From: Solea solea
Lineage: Eukaryota > Chordata > Actinopteri > Pleuronectiformes > Soleidae
Assembly: GCF_958295425.1 (NCBI RefSeq)
Contig: NC_081143.1
Location: 23,431,281-23,495,280, forward strand
Length of the DNA: 64,000 nucleotides
Direction of reading: 5' to 3'
This document shows positions 1-29,400 of this stretch, one piece after another (positions within the stretch are counted from its first letter, which is position 1; the number at the start of each line of letters is the position of its first letter). A model generated the notes under the pieces. It did not search any database. It worked only from the letters and a program-made list of their open reading frames with translations, and was not told the origin of the DNA. A program made the position numbers and the translations under genes.

Positions 1-17408
<17,408 letters not shown>

Positions 17409-18345
17409 GGGACAAAACAATCATCAAAATGAAGTCTGCCACTTAAAAAAACTAAGAATTACTTTCAAGGTCTGATATTCTATCTAGTTCTTCTTCGATA
17501 TCACGTCAAAAAATATATATTTTTCCTGTCGTTTTTCCAGAATTGTACTGATCTGTCTTCTATGTTTTTTAAGCACCTTTTCTTTAACAAACCAATCAGG
17601 ACTTCAGTATCAGCGATGGCAGTTGCTTTTGGAGGCTGCGGTGATGTGTGATTTGCGGTTCCTTTTATTTTTATTTTTATTTTTTATTTGACACTGTGTT
17701 GTACTGCACTGAATGACTGATACTTTTCTTATGCAAGGTTTGTACACAAAAAAAATAGGTGCCTCTAATTACCACGCAAAGCTGCCGGCAAAACCTCAGG
17801 TCTCCATGACGAGTAACCTTAGATTTTAATGCAAGGCATATGAGAAAAATGATGTAAATCTACAGATGTGTTATCTATGACCAGCGACTGTTGTCTTGTT
17901 GCCTGTGACTGCTGTTAGTGTTTCAGAGCGCCGGTGAAGCGGATTTATAGACTTAAAACTTCTATATCCAGTCCGCCTTAGATCGGCGCTGTCACTTATA
18001 CCCCAAAGAACAGATTATATAGCCATTAAAACATTTTATAAAAGTCGCCAATTCTTATTACTATGTGCACCTTTCCTGTGCCCAGATATGTTTAGATAAT
18101 TTAGTTCACAAATAGCAGAATGTCTACTATAAAATCATGAGCCAGGTGTCAGTATTAGGAGTTGGTTAGGAGTGCTCAAATCTTTATTTACCTTTGTCCA
18201 GATTTATTATACGTGTTCAAAAAGCCCCCTCGTTATCACCCTAAACTCTCTCTGACGTTATATGTAAGCAACTGATGTTTACATGACACAATTCATATGT
18301 ATTAATTTTTGAACCACCTGCACAAGAAATAAAGACATTAAAAAA
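17409..18345 (+). other. myh11 3' untranslated region
   Basis: The region runs from the stop codon to just past a canonical AATAAA at 18328-18333. No other frame is supported. It is AT-rich, contains no recognisable interspersed repeat, and is typical in length for a vertebrate 3' UTR. The cleavage site is inferred. Confidence 0.75.
18328..18333 (+). terminator. myh11 polyadenylation signal
   Basis: AATAAA lies 920 bp after the stop codon. It is followed by an A-run (18340-18351) and then a T-rich stretch (18368-18395) that would serve as the downstream element. That same stretch contains the opposite-strand signal of nde1. Confidence 0.75.
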
Positions 18346-18380
18346 AAAAAAGACAGAAGAAAAGCTCTTGATTTTCTACT

Positions 18381-18386
18381 TTTATT
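18381..18386 (-). terminator. nde1 polyadenylation signal (candidate)
   Basis: TTTATT on the plus strand is AATAAA for the minus-strand nde1 gene. Downstream on that strand, the complement of the 18340-18351 A-run gives a long U-run, a good downstream element. Use of this signal would give nde1 a 3' UTR of about 2.1 kb (18360-20508). Other minus-strand AATAAA motifs exist, for example at 19321-19326. Confidence 0.55.
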
Positions 18387-20508
18387 GTTTCTGTCTCAAA
18401 GGTCAAACTGTATCCTCACAACGGAACATTTTTTTTTTCCTCTTCTGCTCAGTTATGTAGAAAAACTGTGAACCATCAGGATTAAAGCTGGGTTTCGGTA
18501 CCTCAGGCTCATACAGTCAAGTCCGAATACAGAAGAAGAAGCAGTTGCAGAGGTGCTGTAAACTTACACACACACACACAGTACACAGTGCACAGTACAC
18601 AGTGGTCAGAGATTACATTCACAGTTAGTTCATGTTCGGGAAACGGTTGCAAACACTGCGTTTCTCATTTGTATCAGGTTCATTCCTACACATAGGATAC
18701 AGTGCAGTATGCAGAGATGACTGTGGAGTAAATGTAATATTTAGATATGTACTGTAATATCTGCAGCTGGACGACAGTAGTGAGAATTACAGCTCAACCA
18801 GAAACATCTCAGGGGGAAAAACACAGATGTTGAAATACAATGTTTCACACTACTTCCCCTATAACATCTCATTCTGAATGGCAGGAAAGGTTCCTCAATA
18901 TAGACTCTATATACCTTCACAAATATAAGATGTACTGTGCTCATCTTTGACCTGTTCAAATCTATTATTGCTTTGTAGTTTTTCCCCTACTCCAACTATA
19001 ACGCTCTCAATGGAAAACAGGAGGTCTCACTCTGAGATAATTATTACTAAACATTCAGTAGTGCACGTAAGCCTGAAAGTCTGTAAAAGTCTACCAAAAT
19101 GTCAAATTAAAATGATTATGTTCTTGCTGACATGATGGGTTTCATCTATGGTGCAGAAAAGCATTTTTGTAAACCTCGCACAACACAAAAGAACCATCCC
19201 AAAAAATGTGTCCAAGTAGAGAAAGCACTCGGAGAGCACAAACCTCCAATCAGTTTAAGCTACAGTGAGATGACGGACTAAAAATCTGCATTTCAACCAA
19301 ACTACGCAGTGACGCAGACCTTTATTAAGTACTCATACATGATTCTTTTCAGCACAACACGAACATCTTACCGGAGTAATTCATGCAATGGATTGAAAAG
19401 AATCCTTGTAACTTTGTCCTTAGGCTGTATGACCTACATCCTCACAACATTTCATGAAAAATCTGAACTGTTTTGAGTTATGCTGCTCACAGACAAAATG
19501 TCAGCAGAAATATAACTTCCTTGGCAGAGGTAAACAAGCCCGTGCAGTGGCTAACTCATTTGTGAAATTGCTTTTAACTATTAAAGTGAAACATTTCCAG
19601 AAACTTTCAGAAACATGGTTGCTTTCGTCTCTGGTTTTCATTGATTTTTCTACAAGCAAAACAAGGCCTGTGATCTGAACTGAGGTAACAACATAAAAGA
19701 AGGCAGCCATGGCTAACACCTCAAACCTGTAGCAACAACTAGTCCATTGTCAACTTGTTCCCAACTAGATGTTCTGTAACAGTGGAGAACTGAGTCATGA
19801 AACTTAATGGAAAAAAAACAAACAAACAGTAAATAACAGTCTCTCGCTCCAGTAGCAGCCTTTGAGTAACGTGGATTGATGCCTTTCTGGACTTGAAATA
19901 AAAGCTTTAAGTTTTAAAAACAAGGAACTATTTATCACAACTTTGATTTGGTTATAAACAGCATTTTCTCATTTGAACACGGAGTTTTGGTCTCCATACC
20001 ACAATCAATTCAGGCTGTTAAATTAACCTGCAATAATTTGGAGTCATTAACTGGTTAACGGGCAAGTGCAACAGCCACGCTTAACGTGTTTTCCAAGAAC
20101 AACAATGTCCTTGTTGTGATTGATGATCCCATCACTGAAAGCTAACCAGGTGTGACCGGCGATTTTTCTCAGATGCTACACGTGACAGTGTCAGAGATGA
20201 AGTCGAAGCAGTTCATCAACAGCCGGTTTCTACATTCCTTGATGTTTACACAAGCTGCAGCGCTGCTTCCAATGATAGATATGATGTGATACTAGCCCAA
20301 GGCAGCAGATGTCCATGCATTGATTATTTGTGGGGCATGGAGAGAAAGAGAAGAGTGGCTTTTCCTGTACAAAGAGTTCAGCAGGCACGTGGCAACAAGG
20401 AACGATGCAGTAGCTCACTTCACATTCCCACTGGTGTCATTTGTTAAAGAGGAGGAGGAGGAGTTATTAAGGTCTAATAGGAGGAGGGCGGCTCGCCTTC
20501 TTCTCGTT
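18387..20508 (-). other. Probable nde1 3' untranslated region
   Basis: This sequence lies between the nde1 stop codon and the candidate poly(A) signal. It has no supported exon on either strand and no clear interspersed repeat, apart from a short (CA)n run near 18568-18581. Assignment as UTR rather than intergenic spacer depends on which poly(A) signal is used. Confidence 0.5.
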
Positions 20509-23500
20509 TCATAGCAGGATCTTGACTCCTCCCTGTGGAGATTGAGCACCCTGGGAGGACCCTCTTGGAAGAGCTGGTCCAAACTCCAACCGCTTCACTA
20601 AACTGCAAGACAAAAATACTTATTAGCCACAATAATATGTTGCTTCAACAACACCAGTAATAGAATGAGAGAAAAATGAAATACTCTATATGCAAATAAG
20701 GGCAGAAATTAAGTGGGAGTAAGAGGTTAGATTCTTTAAATCTCGGTTTTCCTCCCTCACCTGTCGTACTGAGGAGGGGGGCTCATGCTGGCAACTGGGA
20801 CCTCAGGCAGTGCTTCTAAACCCGAAGGACTCCCAGGACCAGCTGGAAGTGCCGGTCTGCTGGCAGGTGTGTCGTATACAAAGTCTCGACAGGAGGCCAA
20901 TTTGGACTCCAGATTCTAAGAAAAAAAATAATTATTGCCATTCAGCTTATACGTGCAAAAACCCAACCTGTAATCATACTGTTAAACAAAAGCTTTTTGA
21001 GATTTTGAGTAATTATTGTATTCAATCTCTTACTCCAACTTTTCTCAGCAGCTCCCCTACGATGTTAAGTGCAGATATTCTGGCAGACGTAGTGAGAGGA
21101 GTCCCCGTTAGACCATCACCTGAAATAAAACATTTTTGAAACAATAATCACACAATTATGTTAATATTTACTTAACAGAGTAGTTGAGAGTATTTAATAA
21201 AACCTTTCTATTCACCTCGTCGGATACTGGAAGCAGGGGGCGTGACAAATGAGCTGAGAGGTTTGGAGGGCGTTACAGGGTAGGATGGATTACCAGCCAA
21301 GGGCAGATCTGGTCGGTCTGTGTCTCGGTCTTTGCCGAGGCTGCTGGACGGACGCCTTTCCTTCTGACGCACATCCAGCTCCTGGCGGAGGTCTGCCACA
21401 GAGAAACAGACAGTGAGTCAGCTTTTCACCAGTGCCCGAAAACAAACGCAAGCACACTAATCACAATGTGCCTTTAGGCTTATGGAGCTTATGTTTGAAA
21501 GTTGCTCAATCTGCACTAAAGTCTGCATTGACACAAAATTAAACGTGTGCCTTTTAACAGCAAACCAAAAACAGAGACCTATCTCAATAAAAGCTCCAGT
21601 CTATTGTTTACACTTCAGCACACCACAAGACCAGCTGCCAACAGAGGGCAGACTTCTTACATGGAGACTAATCTAAATAAACAAACAAATAAAAATAAAG
21701 AATTATAAAGCAAAACCAATATAATTCTCCTTAAAAAAAAAAGACATTTCACTCCCTGCTTAGCTAGATAAGATTGGCTTTCCTTTTCCTATTTTCCTGT
21801 GATATTGTCCATCTATCAACATTTCCTTGTTGAGACTATCATGAGTCATTACTGGCTGCCTCTTTCACCAATTAAACATCATCAGTCAACTGAAAAGCCA
21901 TTTACAATCGTACAAATGACTAGTAAAGACTGTGACGAGTGCACAACTAGGATACAACAACAAACAACAAAAACAATCAACAAAAAAATCAAAAATATGG
22001 TGACCCCTTTCAAGTCAATTGTACTGTAAGTCAATTAAAAAAATATCCAAGTGAACTCTGCAATAGGTTTTTGTGAATTGTATACCTCTGGCCTCATCCT
22101 TGAGCCTCTGAACAGACTCTAGCAGGTTCTCCTTCTCATCCAGCTCGCTTTCAAGAAAGGCATTCCTCTCAATAACATGGTTCATCCGCTGCTCAAAGTC
22201 CTCCAGAGACATGATGGTAGCCCTGAAACAAAAACACAGAGGGAAAGAAAGGGTCGATAAAAGTTATCAATATTGGATTTATTGTAAATCTTAGAATGCT
22301 GAGTGCTGAGTGTGTCAGAGACACTGACCTTTTGGTCCTCTCCAGGTCGTCATTGGACTGCTCCAGCTCTCTAATGTATTTCTGCAGGTGGTCTTTCACT
22401 GCAGTGGTTTCTAACAGATCCTCCTCCAAGGTTGAGATGTGCCGCAAAGCATCCGAATGCTGGGTGTCAAATTTTTCCTGCATATACAGTAACACACAGG
22501 CAGGCATTAAATTATCTTGACACCGACATGTTTGGAGTGTTGTGTCAAATTATAGCCAGTGCAGCTCCCGGCATATCTTCATATGAGGATTTTTTGCATT
22601 CTTGAAACATGAGCTGTGGCTAAATTCCCAGTTGATGTTTTATCTGCATCCGTGTCCCCAGCAACCTTCAGCACAATCTTGCATTCATTTTCCAGTAATG
22701 TTCTCTTTCCCAATGGACCACAGTTCCAAAATAGCAATCAGCTGATTAAAGCTAGGCAGCAATTTTCCTTGTGATGACAATGATAAGCTGTATTTTGTGG
22801 TGGCTAGTAGCTTTAAGTCTTTCAGTTTGTTTGCTTCTCTGTGTGAGAAATGATGCAGCATTCTCGCCATCAGTTATTGGAGCACCTGAGGTTGGCCTAC
22901 ATATAAATGAGCTACGATACCTTTATGTTTTCCAGTTCCATGCGAAGCCGGTTGTTGTCAAAACGCAGCTCTTTATTTCGACCCTCACATTGTTTTAGCT
23001 CTGCTTCCAATTCTGCTTCATAGTCTCGACTCATCTGCTGAAACTCCTGGAGCTCCTCCTGTGCCTCGTCAGCTCTGAGGGTAAAACAGCATGCACCTCC
23101 ACCAGATTAGTCACAAATGTTTTGTGTGGTATACAACATGCATACACTCAGTCACAAGCCACTTTAACCAGTACACTTGTTTAAATGCTTGTTAATGCAA
23201 ATGTCTAGTCAGCCTGCTTCATCTTGCATTTAGTAAACATGGTCAAGATGACCTGCAGAGGTTCAAATAGACGTATCAGAATGAAGACGAATGGTGATTT
23301 AAGTGACTCTGAACATCAGAATGGAGTATTTTAGAAATAGCTTATTTCTACACACAACCATATTTTACATTTATAAAGAATTAAAAATATATAAAGAATA
23401 TTAAAAATATCCACTTGTTGCAACCAAGTAGGGCTGGACAATCTAGATCAAAACCCAATCAGGATTAGGCCTGCAACTAAGGATTATTTTCATAATTTAA

Positions 23501-24283
23501 TGCTTTCTTGATTAATCAAGCACTTGTTTGGTTCAGAAAAAATGTTCAGTGTTTCTCACACTTGGAAATGATGATGTTCTCAAATGTCTTGTTTAGTCCA
23601 CAACCCAAAATGATTCAGTTTTAATTACTTATTTGTTATATGGAGCAAACAAACCAGAAAATATTTAATTCAAAGAAAATGAAAAATCTGTAAAGTTCAC
23701 TTTAATCATTGAAAAAACACTTGTATGTTTAATGTAGTAATCAATTCATTGAATAATCACTGCAGCCCTAGTTGGTATCAATAATTATCATGATGAATGT
23801 TAAATTAAAGAATAAGCTTTGCTCTTAGACTTCAGTTGAAGAAACCATAACATAGGTTTTAAACATTTATATAGACAGAAAACGACATATGAAACACATC
23901 TATAGTAAAGCGCCCAGTGATTACTTTATATCAAAGTATATTGAACCTTTACTAAATTGCAAGAGATTTATGTTATATTGATATCATGTTTGTTATTTTA
24001 TATTATTAGTGAATTATTGTCCAACCCTACAACCACAACACCCTGACGCAGAGGGAATACAGAGGCAGACGCCCACTCCATTCGGTACACACAATACTTG
24101 GTGAGTGTATATAATAATCTTTACTTATTAAATGAACCTGGTTAATAAATAGTGTGTTCACCTTATTATACTATAATACTGTTATATATACTGTTACCTT
24201 TGCTGATGTCTCTCTGCCTGCTCCTTCCAGAAGCACAGCTCCTCATGTAGAGATGCGAACTTGTGTGTTGACGGCTCTACCAT
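20509..24283 (-). CDS. nde1: Nuclear distribution protein nudE homolog 1
   Basis: NDE1 tethers LIS1 to cytoplasmic dynein and acts at centrosomes, kinetochores and in nuclear migration. Eight exons in minus-strand order: 24198-24283, 22921-23074, 22329-22477, 22086-22222, 21216-21392, 21034-21119, 20761-20915, 20509-20602, giving 345 residues in one frame with GT-AG junctions. The first ATG (24281-24283) opens [20 protein letters not shown], matching the family's EEE..YWKDLA start. Residues about 10-190 are the conserved coiled coil with [17 protein letters not shown] and [17 protein letters not shown]. The second half holds the conserved [20 protein letters not shown] block and a Ser/Pro-rich tail ending KRLEFG.... 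The paralogue ndel1 is the main alternative. The neighbours myh11, marf1 and bmerb1 favour nde1, because ndel1 neighbours MYH10 in human. Confidence 0.93.
23429..24029. mobile_element. Inverted-repeat element with a second element nested inside
   Basis: The outer ends are TAGGGCTGGACAAT (23429-23442) and ATTGTCCAACCCTA (24016-24029), near-perfect inverted repeats (13 of 14). Within it, 23467-23769 is a separate element starting AGGCCTGCAACTAA and ending TGCAGCCCT, related to the copies at 43098 and 54466. No transposase frame is present, so both are non-autonomous. They sit in the first coding intron of nde1. Confidence 0.7.
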
Positions 24284-24900
24284 GTCTGCTCAGGATGATG
24301 GGAATGGGATATCTAACTAATAAATACACACAATTAAAAAGAGGGACAGAGCCAACTCACAGTTCAAAACACAAAAGTATTCATGTCTGCGAGAGCTAAC
24401 TAGGTTAGCTAAAGTAAGCCACCACCGCCCTGTTGAGACCTTCTTTTGGCTTATGTGTCTTTCAAGCGAGAAACACACACTGTGAACAGCAGAGACGTTG
24501 CCGATCTTGGAAGCTAATGGCGGTGTCAGAATCCACACAAAACTTCACAGAATAGCTACATTCCGTCAGTCTGTTCATGCTAAGCTAATGTAGCTCGCTA
24601 ATCGACTAGTACAAAAACAACGCGAAATTAAACCAAGCAGACTCACCCGCTCACAGTGAGACGATTAAAACATACTCCTGTTGTGAATGTGATTTATTTC
24701 GAGGTAGGGATATACTGTTTTAGGTGGAGTAACGGAACGTTTTGTGGACGAACTAGACTTGTAAAAACTAATCTCTGATTATGTTTCACGACCAGTTAAC
24801 GATGGTGCGTGAGACTCTCTTCCAACCAAATACAAACGAACCTTAGGTTCTCGGATGCCATTGGTCAAAAGGGATGACGCGTGCACATTATTGTCCAATC
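24284..24900 (-). promoter_or_regulatory. nde1 5' flank and probable promoter
   Basis: This is sequence upstream of the nde1 start codon. A CCAAT box on the nde1 strand lies at 24860-24864, with a second CCAAT on the plus strand at 24895-24899 and a CRE-like GCGTCA at 24875-24880 (nde1 strand). There is no TATA box in an obvious position. A 'gagcag' directly before the ATG could be an acceptor for a non-coding first exon. The transcription start is not determinable here. Confidence 0.4.
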
Positions 24901-25553
24901 ATATCACTCGACGAACATTGGGGAGGCGAAAGGCCGAGCAACTAAAAATTCTGCCCCCTACTGTTGTATTGTTGTACTGCAGTTACTGAAGCCTGAGTTT
25001 CAGTGGTAATAACTGATGTATATATTTCGCACAGGTGGACAGAACAGAACACTGAAATATTCTACTCAAGTGAATAGAGGAATATTACGGTGGTCTGGTT
25101 GTGCAAACGATTTATAAATGTGTTTTGCATTTTGTCAATTTGTTTTGGAAAACGTAAATTTGTCTCAAGCTTTGTAAAAGTGTTTCACACTTTCTAATAA
25201 TATTTTGCACTTCCAAGCCACCATAGAATATCCATGTAATGAGATATAAAATCAAACTAAACCTACAAACACCAGATTACAAACAAAATACAGCACTTTT
25301 TTCCTATTACATGTATATGAAGTTTGACAGAGTGAAACTTTTACAATAACTTGTCGGTAAACATAACATAATCAGGAATTAAAGTAAAGGGGATATTTTG
25401 GACAAAAACAATGACAAAAGGTTAAATATTCCATGTTTCTGCTGCTATCCCTAAGAAAACCTGCTTTACTGTTATTATGTGTGCAATAATATTGGTATCT
25501 AAGGGTAATGAAAAGAAACACTGTCACAATGTAACTGAGAAAAAAAAACATTC
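24901..25553. other. Intergenic spacer between nde1 and panx1
   Basis: The spacer between the nde1 5' end and the panx1 3' end has no coding frame I can support. From about 25090 to 25230 there is a low-complexity block with repeated phrases such as 'gtgttttgcattttgt' and 'gtgtttcacactttct', probably a degenerate dispersed repeat. Confidence 0.5.
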
Positions 25554-25559
25554 TTTATT
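25554..25559 (-). terminator. panx1 polyadenylation signal
   Basis: TTTATT on the plus strand gives AATAAA for panx1, about 0.94 kb after its stop codon. On the panx1 strand it is followed by a run of eight U and then GU-containing sequence, a good downstream element. The span 25540-26494 is read as panx1 3' UTR with no other feature. Confidence 0.65.
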
Positions 25560-26494
25560 TGTACTGGGCCTGGAAGGCTACTGATTCAAGTTTCATGTAC
25601 AATGTAGAGATTCTCTCAGTTTGGACAAGCCAGGGTCTTGCTGTACTTTCAATATGCACAGTATATACTGCTGTTGTATACATTACATTTACAGATAAAA
25701 AATCACATGCTTCACAGCTTCACAGTCCAGACCAATCACTACATCTTATCCCATACATAAAGTGTAAACACAAGTAGGCCCAGAGTTCAGCAGAGGAAGG
25801 CTCTTGCGTCTGATCAGCTAGTGTTATTACAAAAGAACCTGGTTTATACAGTAAATAATGATGAGAAGGCATTTCAGATTTCAGATCCTGAGAAAAGTTA
25901 CATTTACATTAGAGAAAAACGTATGAAAACATAAGAACTGCATTTCAGAGAAAGCCGCACCTCAGACCTACATCTAAGTTATTGGGAAATTCATAAAAGC
26001 TACCTTGCAGCAATGAAGAAAATGAAGAAAAATCTTGAATCCAACCCTTAATTGGAGAAAATTTGACTTCTTCTTGAGCCCAAAACCCTACCCTCCCACC
26101 AAGTTTCAAGAAAATGAATGAAGTATAGGTCTTGCATAATTCTGCTTAGAGGCAGTGCTGCTCTGAAAAAATAACTTCCATAGAGGAGGTTATAAAAATA
26201 TGACATCTACTGTAGGAGGTAAATGTTTTTTGGTCAAACACCACTGAATGTGTGAATGAGTGTAAACCATTTGAGTTATACTTTGGTATAACTACACTAT
26301 CAGCAAATGAGATAAAACTAACATGGTTATGGCCCCCGACATCAGGCTCGATCCTCATCAAGTCAGTTATTTAGTGACAAGGCGGAGAGGTCTGAAAGAA
26401 AAGAAGACTATTTTAAGTTTTAAACATAGCTGATTTCACTGATGTGCTGTCAAATGCAGAGAAATGAATGGTCTCCTTCACCTTACACGATAGA

Positions 26495-29400
26495 TTATTC
26501 CTCAGGCTTGTCAGTGTTTTTCTTGTCCTTGCGTGTGCACGCCGTCTTACAGTCTATGACATCGGTCTTCACCTGACCCAGAGACTGCAGCAGGCACATG
26601 GTGTCAAGGCCTTCATCGCCCGCCTCTTGCAGTAGCTCGAGCACCTGTGAATAAAACATTCCCTTTTCAAAGTGCATTCTTGTTGTCACAACCCACTTGT
26701 TATTGGACTTTTTATGAATCTGTTCTCTTTACATTGTGCTTATAGTTCCGTTTGGTTTTCAGTCCCTTGTTTCCTCTTTTATTGTTTAATTTCTCCTTGT
26801 GTGTACCATGTCCAGTTTTGCTTCCTGTCCTGTCTTCCCTGTTGATTGTCTTCCCCGCCCCAACGTGTTCCACCTGTGTCTTGTTTGTCTCACCTATGTC
26901 TGATTGTCCCTGCCTCCCCTAGTGTATTTAGTCTGTGTGCTCCCCAGTGTCTAAGTTGGTTCAATTTGGTTTGTTAGTTTTTTCATACTCATACTCATAG
27001 TTTATGTTCTTCTGGTTTTTTTTACTACAGTTTTTCTCAATCCTGGTCCTGGGGACACTGAACAACTACACTCGGAGCCAGACCGGCCCAAGACATAAGC
27101 GAACTAAGCGGCTGCTGTGAGTAGGGAAACAAATAATTCAACATTTAGAAGAAATCTAGATATCTTTAGCTACATTTATATATCTGAATAGTGTTAACTG
27201 TAAGTTATTTGCACATATGTTACAAGTTTTAAAAACCAAGGCTATTAAACTAGTTGCAATGCAGTGTCTGTCATTTTTGTCTTCTTTCAAGTTCAGTATT
27301 ACCACACTTAGTGCTTCACTTTGAATATGAAAGTGTAAATTAAAACTTAGCCATTTCTGTGAGGTTACTGTCCTCTAATGTTTTTAACAACAATAGTGGC
27401 ACTGGTTTGGAGTAAATAATACAGCTGTAATAAAATGAATGCTATCAATAATAGTGAAGCACAGGTGAAACAAATTCAGCTTGAAGCCTGCCCTAACTGC
27501 ACTTGATCCCACCTATGACTTGTGACCCACCTGCAGACACTTGAAAGATTTGAGTTCACTCAGGTTCTCCCGCAGGAACAGCAGATAGATGCTGAGGTCG
27601 TTGTAGAACGGCGTGACCACGCCTAAAGAACCGAACCCTGGCAGTATCTCATACGGCCGCAGGAAGCACGTGCTCTGACGTGACGGTCCAAGAGTGGCGT
27701 ACACCACCAGCGGAGCGAGAAGCACATACACCACCAGGTTGATGTAGCTGAGCAGCCTGAAGACGCCCACTGCCACCAGCTTGCACTGGACGGCGGACGG
27801 CACCGCGCTGTCGTTCTTCAGCACTCCCGTCCGCAGGTTGCAGGGAAACTCGTCTGTGAAGGAGGCCAGTTGGATGTAATAGCCGAGGTAGATGCAGGCC
27901 AGCAGGAGGGTCAGCAGGGTCAGGCCTCGGCACACCAGGTACTTCACCACAACGCAGCGGGAAAAACGCTTGGTCTTCAGATATTGCTCCACCAAAGGGT
28001 ATTTGAAGCAGCTCTCAGTCAGGTCCAAAGCGCTGTCACAGAATGAATGCATTATGAAATAAAACCAGCGACGGAAACACAGAAGAACAACATAATGACA
28101 CTGTAAGAACACAAAACACTTTCATCAACTAATGGGTTGGATCAGGGCCAGTTCACCCAAAAAATATACAATTTTTTATTTTTTTTACCAATTTCCAGAG
28201 ATAAATGTGTTATTCAATCATCAGACAGTGGATCTGAGATACATGTCTCATTCCCACAACAAGAGAGGAAGCTAGGATTGCTCTTTATGGATTTTCAGTG
28301 AAGTTTTATGACGTTAGCCTAATAGCATAGTTGCCTAAGTCATATTTGAACGTAGGACGTAGGGAATAAGGTAGGGTGATGCAGCAGTGGTAGGAGAGTT
28401 AAGTTAGGCAGATATCACAATTACCAAAAAAATGACTTAGGCAATTATGCTATTAGGCTAACTATGAGTAAAAGATCTGAAATCAAAGTAAGAGAATAAT
28501 TGGAGCGAAGTTCTACTTCTGTCTTCCAAGATAATTTCATGCAGATTAGTCCTCTCCATCTTCATCACCCTCCTGTATTTTGTCTCTTTTCTTTCAAAAA
28601 CCTGGAGCCAGCCGATGACGTGATGTTTACCTCTGCGTGTCCTCGGATGTGTCTTTGCTGGACGCCAGGTTCTTCGCCAGCTTGATGGAGCGATTATAAA
28701 AGCGGTCCAGCTCCTCCATGATGAAGTTGAGGTCAGAGGAGAGGTGCGGAGCCGCAGTGAAACGCCAGAACAGCGCTGGGATGTACATGAGGATGGCCAG
28801 TAAGAGCAGGATGTATGGAAAGAACTGATGGGGGGATAGAGAAGACAGAAAAAAACATAAAATGTAGTTTTACCATTATTGAAAGAACATATCGATATAT
28901 CTACATTGTCAAACTGTGGATGTTAACGTGGCGTGTGCACCTTGTGCAGCCATAGTGGGGAACTGTTGGCCTGTTGCTGCACCGCAGCCCAGCAAAACGA
29001 GTCCACATACGCAGCCTGCCTCCACGAGAAGTTAGTGGGAGCGAAGCAGCTGATCTGCGTACCTGGATGACGGAAAGTGAAGAATCACAAGCAAGAGTAG
29101 AGTCAGTTAACCTGCCATCATCGGCTCCACTAACTGTGTATAAGATTGTTGGGGGGTTACATTGTGCTCTGTTATATAGGGGGTACAAAAGGAAATCCAG
29201 TCAGGCCATGCACAGTGACCCAGATAGTTGACAGGAGAGTCAGGGCCAACAAAATGATTGCCAGACTCTCTGATGCTTTGTTGGACATATGAAAAACCAA
29301 CACACTGTCAACAGGCCGTGTCTTCCTGGGAATCTCGGACAAAAGAGAGACATTGTTATCATTGTTAAAAGTGACACGAGTGTTTTAAGTCGAAAATGTC

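Noticed and set aside
20509..24283. Call of ndel1 rather than nde1, and of myh10 rather than myh11
   Set aside because: MYH10-NDEL1 is the paralogous pair in human, so this had to be considered. The SM1-type myosin tail and the neighbours marf1 and bmerb1 fit the MYH11-NDE1 block.
27649..27933. A 94-codon minus-strand frame rich in P, A and R
   Set aside because: It is the out-of-frame shadow of the large panx1 exon, which has the clear pannexin reading.
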